The translations under genes and the position numbers were made by a program. This document shows, one piece after another, positions 1 through 6,502 of a DNA stretch of 18,076 nt (position 1 is the first letter of the stretch; each line of letters begins with the position of its first letter). The DNA is from JBCCHY01 sp039028495 (lineage in GTDB: Bacteria; Patescibacteriota; Saccharimonadia; Saccharimonadales; VXPC01): the NCBI GenBank assembly GCA_039028495.1, contig JBCCHY010000020.1, forward strand, positions 1-18,076. Direction: 5' to 3'. The notes below the pieces were generated by a model. That model searched no databases. It worked only from the letters and a program-made list of their open reading frames with translations, and had not been told where the DNA came from.

Positions 1-255
1 GCGTGGATGTATCGGTGGATAAATGGGTGCATGGCTTGATGCATGGATGGACGGATGATTCGACTTATTGATGGTGTACTGTTGTGAAGGTGTATAGGTG
101 CAAAATATGAATGAGCTGTCACGCATATCTACGTTTGTGAAGCTGCATTTAGTAAACTTTGTCGAGCCAATTCTGAGCTTAGTCAAATTTTTATCGTCGT
201 AATTCTCATGAGTGAACTCTTGATTATCTAGATTGTCTTTATCTTTCAGAACCAT
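1..255 (-). CDS. Pentapeptide-repeat protein, N-terminal part (runs off the left edge)
   Basis: An uninterrupted 85-codon frame starts at ATG 255-253 and is still open at base 1, so the gene continues outside the window. An in-frame TAG at 267-265 blocks any earlier ATG. From about residue 7 the protein falls into ten consecutive five-residue units, each with a large hydrophobic residue in the middle (L, F, Y, L, I, F, F, M, F, Y). The later units (TKFTK, CSFTN, VDMRD, SSFIF) fit the A(D/N)LXX pentapeptide-repeat pattern well; this family folds as a right-handed quadrilateral beta-helix. After residue 55 the sequence turns into a His/Pro/Ile/Ser-rich tail. An AGGA about 9 nt before the ATG may serve as the ribosome site. 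Pentapeptide proteins have varied and often unknown roles, and no specific function can be given. Confidence 0.6.
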   Translation of the reverse strand, partial: MVLKDKDNLDNQEFTHENYDDKNLTKLRIGSTKFTKCSFTNVDMRDSSFIFCTYTPSQQYTINKSNHPSIHASSHAPIYPPIHPR

Positions 256-333
256 TACCCAATCCTACCATGATGGGCTAAAACCCCTCAGTCTAGGCTG
301 CAGTAAGCATTGCTGGTCTTTTGTATACAAGTG

Positions 334-364
334 CCATAGATAACTACTTGTTCGTTATCTATGG
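334..364. repeat. Perfect 11-bp inverted repeat
   Basis: CCATAGATAAC (334-344) pairs with GTTATCTATGG (354-364) across a 9-nt loop. There is no T-run on either side, so it is not a canonical terminator. It could be an RNA stability element or an operator. Confidence 0.6.
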
Positions 365-392
365 GTTCATTTATGGTGGGAGGATCACCAGA

Positions 393-407
393 CAAAGCTC
401 TGCTTTG
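393..407. repeat. 6-bp hairpin with triloop
   Basis: CAAAGC (393-398), loop TCT, GCTTTG (402-407). It is the middle of three hairpins between nusG and the leftward pentapeptide gene. Confidence 0.4.
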
Positions 408-415
408 CCTGCGTC

Positions 416-442
416 TAAGGAGGGAGGTGTCCTCCCTCCTTA
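416..442 (-). terminator. Strong 12-bp GC-rich hairpin just after nusG (terminator-like, no U-tract)
   Basis: TAAGGAGGGAGG (416-427) and CCTCCCTCCTTA (431-442) form a perfect 12-bp stem with a three-base loop, 4 nt past the nusG stop codon. No T-run follows on the nusG strand, so it is either a U-less terminator or a 3'-end protecting hairpin. The 5' arm on the nusG strand contains a full Shine-Dalgarno-like TAAGGAGG, buried in the stem with no start codon nearby. Confidence 0.5.
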
Positions 443-446
443 AGGT

Positions 447-1010
447 TTAGGGGCGTTTGACCTGTAGGGAGTCTAGTTCTACCGGAGTCTCACGGCCGAA
501 CATGTTGACGAGTACTTTGATCTTGCCCTTCTGCGCATCAACTTCTGATACTGAGCCGTCTTGGTCACGGAATGGCCCGTCGATGATCTTGACGACGTCA
601 CCTGGTTTGAAGTCGATCTTGTGTTTCGGCTGCTCGACACCCATGCGTTTCATGATCTTTTCGACCTCGGCCTCCTCTATAGGAGTGGGCTCTGAACCAC
701 TACCGACAAATCCGGTTACGTTTGGAGTGTTTCTGACTATGAACCAAGCATCTTCGCTCATTTTGAGCTCGACTAGCACGTAGCCCTGGAAGATTCTCTT
801 TTCTACTACACGGCGCTTGCCGTTCTTGATTTCGATCTGTTTTTCTTTAGGTACAACTACCTGGAGAATCTTGTCCTTCATGTCTAGACTGTCGGCTCGC
901 TGCCTGATGGCTTCGGCTACCTTTTCTTCGTAGGCGCTGTATGTGTGAATGGCGTACCACTGCTTTTTAGAGTTGTAGCGTTTATTGGTTTTCTTTGTGT
1001 CAGTGCTCAT
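447..1010 (-). CDS. nusG: Transcription termination/antitermination factor NusG
   Basis: NusG binds RNA polymerase, suppresses pausing, and links transcription to Rho and to the ribosome. The 187-residue length is normal for the family. Residues about 17-118 are the NGN domain, opening with the typical QWYAIHTYSAYEEKVAE and containing the FQGYVLVE strand and the NTPNVTGFVG segment. Residues about 135-187 are the KOW domain, with PGDVVKIIDGPFRDQ and the near-invariant VNMFGRETPVEL. The start is ATG 1010-1008 with AAGGAG at 1021-1016. It follows secE by 14 nt, and its Shine-Dalgarno abuts the secE stop, so the two are co-transcribed. The ribosomal genes rplK-rplA, often next, are not found in the 446 bases downstream. 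Confidence 0.98.
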   Translation of the reverse strand: MSTDTKKTNKRYNSKKQWYAIHTYSAYEEKVAEAIRQRADSLDMKDKILQVVVPKEKQIEIKNGKRRVVEKRIFQGYVLVELKMSEDAWFIVRNTPNVTGFVGSGSEPTPIEEAEVEKIMKRMGVEQPKHKIDFKPGDVVKIIDGPFRDQDGSVSEVDAQKGKIKVLVNMFGRETPVELDSLQVKRP

Positions 1011-1024
1011 TATTTCTCCTTTAC

Positions 1025-1471
1025 CTAGAACAGCCCGTTTATGAATTCTCTGATGTTTTGTGATTCGTTGAGGATGATTTCCTCGAAAGCTTTACCAAGC
1101 AGCCAGTCTATACCGCTAACGACTAGAGCGAAGACTATGGCAAAAACAAACACAGCCAGAGTTAGCCGCATGGCTTCTTTAAAGCTTGGCCACGTTACAA
1201 GTGACATCTCGTGAACTGCGCCTCTCAGGTATGACGGAGCGATCGAGCGGTTTCTTGTGAGATAGCCACTGACTTTGGAGTCAGAGCTCTGATCATGAAC
1301 GCTGATGTCAGAGGTTAAGAAATCTTTAACAGTTGATGCGCCCTTGCCTGCTGCGTTTGTCGCTTTTTTACGACGAGTAGGCTTTTTGGTCTTTGCTGAT
1401 TGACGAGCAGCTTTTTCCTTGACTGTTACGGGCTTTTTACGCCTACGGGGTGCTTTTTTTGCTTCAGCCAC
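1025..1471 (-). CDS. secE: Preprotein translocase subunit SecE with long basic N-terminus
   Basis: SecE clamps SecY in the SecYEG protein-export channel. At 148 residues it is longer than the usual 60-80 residue single-span bacterial form. Residues 1-50 are very rich in Lys, Arg and Ala and probably cytosolic and disordered. Residues about 80-100 are the conserved amphipathic helix with the signature VTWPSFKEA. Residues about 103-126 form the single membrane span. The start is GTG at 1471-1469, with AGGAG about 10 nt upstream and no better in-frame alternative. It is the first gene of a secE-nusG operon. The basic extension could contact nucleic acid or the ribosome, but that is only inference. 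Confidence 0.95.
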   Translation of the reverse strand: MAEAKKAPRRRKKPVTVKEKAARQSAKTKKPTRRKKATNAAGKGASTVKDFLTSDISVHDQSSDSKVSGYLTRNRSIAPSYLRGAVHEMSLVTWPSFKEAMRLTLAVFVFAIVFALVVSGIDWLLGKAFEEIILNESQNIREFINGLF

Positions 1472-1498
1472 TGGTCTTTAACTCCTAAAATTAACAAT

Positions 1499-1523
1499 AA
1501 AAAAAGATGCTTGGTCTGCATCT
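1499..1523 (-). terminator. Terminator-like hairpin in the secE leader
   Basis: On the minus strand AGATGC (1523-1518), a 7-nt loop and GCATCT (1510-1505) are followed by six T (1504-1499). It lies just before the secE Shine-Dalgarno. It could end leftward transcription coming from beyond 1523, or act as an attenuator in the secE-nusG leader. The stem is only 6 bp, so its strength is uncertain. Confidence 0.5.
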
Positions 1524-1530
1524 GTCAATG

Positions 1531-1559
1531 ATTTTAACATGAACGGCGTTACTTGAAAA
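1531..1559 (-). promoter_or_regulatory. Candidate secE-nusG promoter (extended -10)
   Basis: On the minus strand TAAAAT (1536-1531) is preceded by TGT, giving an extended -10. A weak -35, TTTTCA (1559-1554), sits 17 nt upstream. The predicted start near 1524 falls directly at the beginning of the 1523-1499 hairpin. Confidence 0.4.
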
Positions 1560-1603
1560 GTATCACGGGTCTATAGGATTCGTCTTTCTCTAGTATAGTC
1601 CTC

Positions 1604-1751
1604 TCAAAACAAAATGACTGCCCCTTGATCACATTTCAGTGATCAAAATAGCTGTTTCCTCACTCGCTATATCTCATAGATATGGCCCACTCAGAGAACA
1701 GCTATTTTGCTTAACTGAGACTGCACTCAATATTCAGCCATTTTGTTTTGA
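1604..1751. repeat. Nested inverted-repeat element (probable folded RNA leader or DNA palindrome cluster)
   Basis: Four stems are nested or adjacent. The outer stem is 1604-1620 with 1735-1751, 16 of 17 pairs (only 1617/1738 fails). Inside it lie a perfect hairpin, TTGATCAC 1625-1632 with GTGATCAA 1639-1646; a perfect 12-bp stem, AAAATAGCTGTT 1645-1656 with AACAGCTATTTT 1697-1708; and, enclosed by the latter, a 9-pair hairpin at 1666-1674/1678-1686 with a CAT loop and one G-T pair. A TATAGT at 1594-1599 would place a rightward transcript start close to the outer stem's 5' arm, although no -35 fits. It matches no riboswitch or ncRNA that I recognise. Confidence 0.7.
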
Positions 1752-1779
1752 AAGAGCTAGATATGTAATAATTACAGCC

Positions 1780-3240
1780 ATGATCATAGTGCTTATGGCT
1801 ATCAGTTATGCTCTGGCTGCAGCGTCTCAGCTCCTTCTTGCTACGCGCCTAGCTCGGATCGTAACCTGCACAACTATGCTGTTACTAGATGCAGCCATAT
1901 CTGTACTGATTATCTTGGAATGGGGAGATTTGAGTCCGCTTGTTTCACTATATCTGATGCTAGGACTCTTCTATAAAATGGTTGTATCTGCGCAGATACT
2001 GAGGTTCCGCAGTCCGCTTAGACGTATACAACGCTCCTCTACCAGAGCGTTTACTGCTATTGGCGCATCACAACTGATAGCTCTGCCATTCTTATATGTC
2101 GATTTCCCTGGTTATCTCGGCCTGATTATTAGTGCCGCTGCTTGTTTGATATGCATTATGTCCGGGTTGACGGCCTACTATTACTTTGGTCTCTACAGGG
2201 CCCAAGACACGTCTAGCCAGCTCAGTGATCGAGAGTTGCCGTCAGTGTCGATACTAGTCCCGGCCAAGGATGAGACGGACGAGCTGATAGCCTGTCTGGA
2301 ATCTATTACTGAGCTAGACTATAAAAAACTGGAAATCCTGGTGCTCGATGACTGCTCTAGCAATCCAAAGACATCAGAGATTATTAAATCATATGCGCAA
2401 AAGGGCGTTCGGTTCATAGCTGGCGTACAGCCGGATCCGCAGTGGCTAGGCAAAAACAACGCCTATGAAGCTTTGCGCAATGAAGCCAGTGGTGATTGGT
2501 TGCTCTACATAGGTGCGGACATTCGTATGAAGAAACATACCCTGCGCCAGCTTATGTCGTACACGCTAAAGAGACATCTAGATATGGTATCTGTGCTACC
2601 CATTCGGGATCCACTCGCGGTGGTTTATCCTATCTCGCCCCTACGGTACTGGTGGGAGCATATTTTACACAGAGGCTTTATGGGTAGGCCGGCGGTTCTC
2701 AGCAGCATCTGGCTGGTGCGTGCTAATAGGCTGAAATCTTTTGGTGGATTCAAAGGAGTCAGCAGATCTATAATCCCAGAGCGACATATCGCCGGGTTCG
2801 TCGGTAGTAAGTATCAGTTCATATCAGCGGGTCATGATTGGCTGACAATGGTAACAGCAAAGCAGCCGAGAGCTAGGTATAGTACTGCTATTCGGCACCG
2901 CTACCCCCAACTCAAGAGGCGCATAGAACGTGTATATTTCGTAACTCTGGCTGCTACCATGATCACCCTGGCTATGGGGTACGCCTATGTCAGCATTTTG
3001 TGGCCAGTAGCTATCGTAGCTACACTGTCGGTCTTTGTGAGTGTTCTACTGCCAGCTATCACTCATTATCGTTCGAGCGCTTGGACAAGAGTAGTCTTGA
3101 CTCCTTGGCTCCTACTTCAAGAGCTTGCCATCATAAACTACTCCATGTTCCGTTATGAATTCAGCAATGTACTTTGGAAAGGGCGCAACGTTTGTCTGCC
3201 CGTTATGCGTGTCTACCAGAAATTACCGTCTATAGATTAG
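1780..3240 (+). CDS. Membrane-bound family 2 glycosyltransferase
   Basis: A processive-type or lipid-linked GT2 enzyme is likely: a GT-A domain flanked by membrane segments, probably moving a sugar onto a lipid or glycan at the inner membrane. Numbering from ATG 1780, hydrophobic spans occupy roughly residues 1-20, 30-46, 51-68 and 90-135. The GT-A domain runs about 150-360, with SVSILVPAKDE, LVLDDCSS and GDWLLYIGADIRM. Two or three spans follow (about 385-425 and 435-455). The metal-binding DXD position reads GAD rather than DAD. The same frame can begin at GTG 1639 (47 residues more), but that start has no ribosome site and lies inside the nested inverted repeats. From 1780 the protein begins directly with a membrane helix, although a good Shine-Dalgarno is missing there too. 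The 3' end overlaps the convergent kinase gene by 11 bp. The exact substrate is unknown. Confidence 0.85.
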   Translation: MIIVLMAISYALAAASQLLLATRLARIVTCTTMLLLDAAISVLIILEWGDLSPLVSLYLMLGLFYKMVVSAQILRFRSPLRRIQRSSTRAFTAIGASQLIALPFLYVDFPGYLGLIISAAACLICIMSGLTAYYYFGLYRAQDTSSQLSDRELPSVSILVPAKDETDELIACLESITELDYKKLEILVLDDCSSNPKTSEIIKSYAQKGVRFIAGVQPDPQWLGKNNAYEALRNEASGDWLLYIGADIRMKKHTLRQLMSYTLKRHLDMVSVLPIRDPLAVVYPISPLRYWWEHILHRGFMGRPAVLSSIWLVRANRLKSFGGFKGVSRSIIPERHIAGFVGSKYQFISAGHDWLTMVTAKQPRARYSTAIRHRYPQLKRRIERVYFVTLAATMITLAMGYAYVSILWPVAIVATLSVFVSVLLPAITHYRSSAWTRVVLTPWLLLQELAIINYSMFRYEFSNVLWKGRNVCLPVMRVYQKLPSID

Positions 3241-4333
3241 GAATAAAGATAGTGAAGGTACTGCCTTCGTCGAGCCTACTGAAGACGCTTATGTCTGCTT
3301 TGATGAGCTTAGCTAACTTGCGGGTGACGTATAGACCTAGGCCTGTGCCGGAATTTTGGCGAGTGCGGTAATCTTCGCTACGGAAGAACTTTTCGAATAT
3401 GCGTTCCTGATCTGCTTTACTGAGTCCAATACCTGTATCGCTAACTTCAAATAGGACACCGTCATCTTTCTGCATGGCGCTGATAGTAATGCTGCCTTCG
3501 TTGGTGTATTTGATAGAGTTGGTTACGAAATTCTGGAGGATCTCTCTCACGTATAATTTGGAGCTGCGCAGGAGCTCTAGACCTGGATCACAGTCAGACG
3601 ATAGTTCGATATCCTTTGCTCGTGCCTGAGGCCTGTATTCGTCCTCTAGGAGTTTGAGCATGTTGGCGATATTGATGTCTTCGACCTCTAGCTCAAGTGC
3701 ACCCCGATCGGCCCGCGAAAGAGTCGACAGGTCGTTTATCATGCTAGACAGTAACAGTACTTGATCATATGACTGCTTGAGCGCATCCAGTATGGACTGC
3801 TCAATCAGATTCTGCTCGGCCACATAGATTGCGTTACTGAGGTTGCCTTCTGCAATCGCTATAGGCGTTCGCAGTTCATGGCTGACGACACTAATGAACT
3901 CGTCGCGCTCCTCTTCGAGCGATTTTTCTCTAGTAATATCACGCATCATGACGACATAGCCACGTGACCCGTCTACGCCGTATCCCAGGTGTACAGGCGC
4001 AATACTGGTATAGAGACTAATCATGTCATCGGGCCCATAATGTAGCCGCAAGTCACGCGAAGCAGTCTGGGTCTTAACCTCAGTTATGTAGTGTCCAAAA
4101 TCGATGCTACTCCCCTGCTTGTCAGTAATATCCACAAGATCTGATATAGGAGAGCCTTTATCAATGTTATTGAGGTCCAGGATGTTTAGAGCTGCGCCAT
4201 TGAATAGCACAACCCTGGCGTGTTCATCTGTAGCGATAACCGCATCAGCCATGCTGTTGACAAGACTAACGAGCCTCTGGTGGTCGATACTTTTATCTAG
4301 TTTGCCTGAACCTGGACTATCAGTAGTAGACAT
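3230..4333 (-). CDS. Soluble PAS-domain sensor histidine kinase
   Basis: A two-component sensor that autophosphorylates on His. The 367 residues contain a PAS domain (about 22-135), then HisKA with the H-box VSHELRTPIA (His152), the N-box FVTNSIKYTNEG (Asn272), the G1 box DTGIGL (299-304), the F-box FEKFFR, and the G2 box GTGLGL (329-334). All catalytic residues are present. No transmembrane segment or signal peptide is visible, so it should sense a cytoplasmic cue through PAS. It is the last gene of a four-gene leftward operon, 5 nt after the metallopeptidase. No response regulator is present in the window, so the partner is elsewhere. There is no Shine-Dalgarno before ATG 4333, which suggests translational coupling. 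Confidence 0.95.
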   Translation of the reverse strand: MSTTDSPGSGKLDKSIDHQRLVSLVNSMADAVIATDEHARVVLFNGAALNILDLNNIDKGSPISDLVDITDKQGSSIDFGHYITEVKTQTASRDLRLHYGPDDMISLYTSIAPVHLGYGVDGSRGYVVMMRDITREKSLEEERDEFISVVSHELRTPIAIAEGNLSNAIYVAEQNLIEQSILDALKQSYDQVLLLSSMINDLSTLSRADRGALELEVEDINIANMLKLLEDEYRPQARAKDIELSSDCDPGLELLRSSKLYVREILQNFVTNSIKYTNEGSITISAMQKDDGVLFEVSDTGIGLSKADQERIFEKFFRSEDYRTRQNSGTGLGLYVTRKLAKLIKADISVFSRLDEGSTFTIFIPNL

Positions 4334-4338
4334 AAGCG

Positions 4339-5016
4339 TTATTTTAGCATGTCTGGGTAGATCCTTGTTTGATAGTTCTTGATGGTTTTTTTGAGCTCAC
4401 TAGAGCGTGGACAAACGCGTTCTAGCTTTGTCCAAAAAGATCTAGAGTGGTTCATCTCTAGGGTGTGAGTTAGCTCATGGAGTATGACATAGTCGATCAG
4501 GTCCCATGGCAGCTGTACCAGCAGGCTGTTTAGGGTAATGTCATGATTACTGTCACAGCTACCCCATCTAGATCTTAGGTGTTTTATGTGGAGGTTGTGA
4601 TAAGGCAGTCCTGATTGCTCTGATAGCTGATCTAGTCTGGTTTTCAGCAAATTTTCTGACTCCGCTTGCAGCGCACGTAGGCAGGATTTCTTGATTAGGT
4701 TGGGGTCATCTGGTGTGTAAATGTGACTATCTGTGACGTGTGAGCGTTTTCTGTCTGGTTCGATCCTCAGTGTGTGGTACCTGCCAATCCTCGCACCATC
4801 AGAGAAAACTATAGGCTCCTCAGTGTTGGCTGTGACCCAACCACTTTTACTGCGCAGGAATCGTAGTGCCTGTGATTCACTGACATACCAGGGACGACTG
4901 AGTAATATATAGTCTGGCTTAATACTGATGCGAATGTTCTTTTGGCCCTTGCGCCTGACAACACGCACGGTCCCTACATCTTCTATCTGGAGCTCCTTGT
5001 ACGTGGCTTTGGCCAT
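4339..5016 (-). CDS. YgjP/DUF45-type zinc metallopeptidase (WLM-like)
   Basis: A predicted zinc-dependent hydrolase. The 225-residue protein matches the YgjP (DUF45) layout: an N-terminal beta-rich half with KNIRISIKPDYILLSRP, then LRSRWGSC (147-154), which is diagnostic of the family, then the zinc motif HELTH (180-184) with a probable third ligand, His190, in the following MNHSRSFW. The natural substrate of this family is poorly known; E. coli YgjP has been linked to nucleotide hydrolysis. The ATG (5016-5014) directly touches the stop codon of the upstream P-loop gene (5019-5017), so translation is very likely coupled. No signal peptide is visible, so it is cytoplasmic. Confidence 0.93.
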   Translation of the reverse strand: MAKATYKELQIEDVGTVRVVRRKGQKNIRISIKPDYILLSRPWYVSESQALRFLRSKSGWVTANTEEPIVFSDGARIGRYHTLRIEPDRKRSHVTDSHIYTPDDPNLIKKSCLRALQAESENLLKTRLDQLSEQSGLPYHNLHIKHLRSRWGSCDSNHDITLNSLLVQLPWDLIDYVILHELTHTLEMNHSRSFWTKLERVCPRSSELKKTIKNYQTRIYPDMLK

Positions 5017-5685
5017 CTACTCTATGTGTATATTGCGCTTGGTGTCGTCAAGACGTGCCGTTTGGCTCACTAGGTTGACAAGACCGGGTTTTGGGACTGA
5101 TTTGGCGAGTTGATCGTTCTGTGGGATAAGTCTCATCTCAATCAGTTTTCTAACAACAGTTTGCAGCTGCCCCTTGTAGGAGTGTTTGCCGCTAATCACA
5201 ATTGCTTCTTCCTCGCCAGGCGTTTGTATCTGTCGGCTGAGACCCATAAAGAGATCTTTGCTTAGTGGAACTGCGAATCTATCATCATCATTATCTTGTG
5301 GGTTACGTTTCTGCGTACGGATGAACGCTGTGCTGGTGTCTAGCTGCTGCCAGATCAGGATCGGCTCTGCCTTTAGCTTACGGGCAAAATCACGCATCTC
5401 TTTGCGCTCATCTTTTGTGCTGACAGATGTATCGTACAGTACAGATAGACCAGTTTTTAAGAATTCTTCAGCCAGCATCATCATTAACTGACGTACGACG
5501 GCTTCTTCATCGCGGGTCAAAGAAGGTTTCTCAAAAATTTCATGGCGGATTTTTTCAGCACTGATATGCACCGCACCCAGGTCCTCAGCGAGACGACGCA
5601 TGAGGTATGTCTTGCCTGACCCAGGCATACCAACAATCATAATCAGGGCTGGCTTCTCTAGCTTGTGGCTATCAACTTTACTCAT
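5017..5685 (-). CDS. P-loop ATPase/kinase-like protein (AAA_33/zeta-like fold)
   Basis: A small P-loop NTPase of the type that phosphorylates small molecules, nucleic-acid ends or sugars. Residues 19-26 are a perfect Walker A, GMPGSGKT. An SVLYDTS strand (81-87) sits where this kinase group has its substrate/Mg Asp. The QKRNPQDNDDDR segment (125-136) is Arg/Asp-rich like a lid region. The length of 222 fits a single kinase domain plus a C-terminal tail of about 40 residues. It is 11 nt after the membrane-protein gene and abuts the metallopeptidase gene. The zeta-toxin fold is related, but there is no antitoxin-like neighbour and I do not call it a toxin. The substrate is unknown. Confidence 0.88.
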   Translation of the reverse strand: MSKVDSHKLEKPALIMIVGMPGSGKTYLMRRLAEDLGAVHISAEKIRHEIFEKPSLTRDEEAVVRQLMMMLAEEFLKTGLSVLYDTSVSTKDERKEMRDFARKLKAEPILIWQQLDTSTAFIRTQKRNPQDNDDDRFAVPLSKDLFMGLSRQIQTPGEEEAIVISGKHSYKGQLQTVVRKLIEMRLIPQNDQLAKSVPKPGLVNLVSQTARLDDTKRNIHIE

Positions 5686-5696
5686 TAGCTATTAGT

Positions 5697-6413
5697 TTAT
5701 TCTATACGGACTATCTTTGCCAGGGTCTTGGACAGCATCGTGGGCTCGCCCTCAGGATGATAGGTTTTTAACCAGACCCAGAGTGAATAGCTAAGTAGGA
5801 TCATGATTTCGCCCAGCAATGCCATATCAAACGTATCATCAAACAGCTCTGATTGGGCTGTTACATAGACTCCAGCTACGATGCCGACCATGGATAGGAT
5901 TCGGATTAGTTGCCAAAGTCGGTGGTTACTAGGATCATGTGATCTACGGAGCAGAAAATCAAAACTAACAGTAAAAAGCATAGACATGGCGGCGATACCG
6001 AACCCGACGTAGTGTAGCGTAGAGGCAATAGGCTCCCAGCTGACTGGGAATAGAGCTACCATGTAGAGACCAAAGATAGTCATGGTTACAAAGAGCGTTG
6101 CGAGCCCCCTGATCTTGGACGTACGCTCCAAGTAGCCTCGCCATCGCCACAGGGCGTAAGCACCGTAAAATATCGCCCCGGAAAAGTACGGAGCAGTACG
6201 CACATCTCTGCCGAAATCACTAAATGCTGTATCCCAAGCCAGTAGATCTGGTCTGATAGCAAAACATATAGCAAATCCTATAGGTAGACCCGTAATCGCT
6301 GCGATCCCCCACAGGCGGCCCTCTAAATTCTTTAGCAGCTCTATAAATAGCAGCTTGTCTGCTATAACTCTGATCTGGCGGCTACGTACTTTTAGATTTA
6401 TTACTCTTGACAC
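5697..6413 (-). CDS. Six-span membrane protein, DUF998-like
   Basis: An integral membrane protein of 238 residues with six likely spans, at about 34-52, 75-90, 102-122, 132-155, 166-187 and 196-217. The conserved-looking parts SDFGRDVRTAPYFSGAIFYG, ALFPVSWEPIASTLHYVGFG and the repeated small-residue helices resemble DUF998/Frag1-like proteins of unknown role. The first 30 residues are basic and cytoplasmic. The start is GTG 6413, the only plausible one, because the rest of the N-terminal region has no Met. It is the first gene of the leftward operon ending with the histidine kinase, so it could be a membrane partner of that soluble sensor (inference). The family assignment is from pattern memory only. 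Confidence 0.82.
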   Translation of the reverse strand: MSRVINLKVRSRQIRVIADKLLFIELLKNLEGRLWGIAAITGLPIGFAICFAIRPDLLAWDTAFSDFGRDVRTAPYFSGAIFYGAYALWRWRGYLERTSKIRGLATLFVTMTIFGLYMVALFPVSWEPIASTLHYVGFGIAAMSMLFTVSFDFLLRRSHDPSNHRLWQLIRILSMVGIVAGVYVTAQSELFDDTFDMALLGEIMILLSYSLWVWLKTYHPEGEPTMLSKTLAKIVRIE

Positions 6414-6502
6414 ACGTAAAGCATACCACGCGTGTATACCGGCTATGTTTTATCTGAAATGACTTCTCTGATAAAGTGTCTACATATATGGGAGCTAATT
6501 AC

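Larger units (their letters stand above)
256..446. other. Gene-free spacer with hairpin cluster, nusG to pentapeptide gene
   Basis: No coding frame is convincing here. The interval contains three perfect hairpins, described separately, plus a weak fourth (GGTG 375-378 with CACC 386-389). There is a 10-bp palindrome TTGTATACAA at 321-330. No convincing promoter was found for the leftward pentapeptide gene, so it may be read from upstream. Confidence 0.5.

Noticed and set aside
1..60. GGATG-like minisatellite as a non-coding tandem repeat
   Set aside because: The repeats are degenerate and fall in frame within the open leftward coding region as the His/Pro-rich tail.
107..202. A 31-codon rightward ORF with an AGGTG-like site
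   Set aside because: It lies opposite the pentapeptide-repeat frame, which has a much clearer protein pattern.
1715..1720. CTGAGA, as in the TPP riboswitch core
   Set aside because: None of the other conserved TPP elements are present; a six-base match is expected by chance.
5017..5685. Zeta-type toxin of a toxin-antitoxin pair
   Set aside because: No small antitoxin gene is adjacent, and the neighbours are a membrane protein and a metallopeptidase in a coupled operon.
6427..6434. CACGCGTG palindrome between divergent genes as an operator
   Set aside because: Only 8 bp, with poorly matching flanks and no clear promoter beside it; too weak to list.
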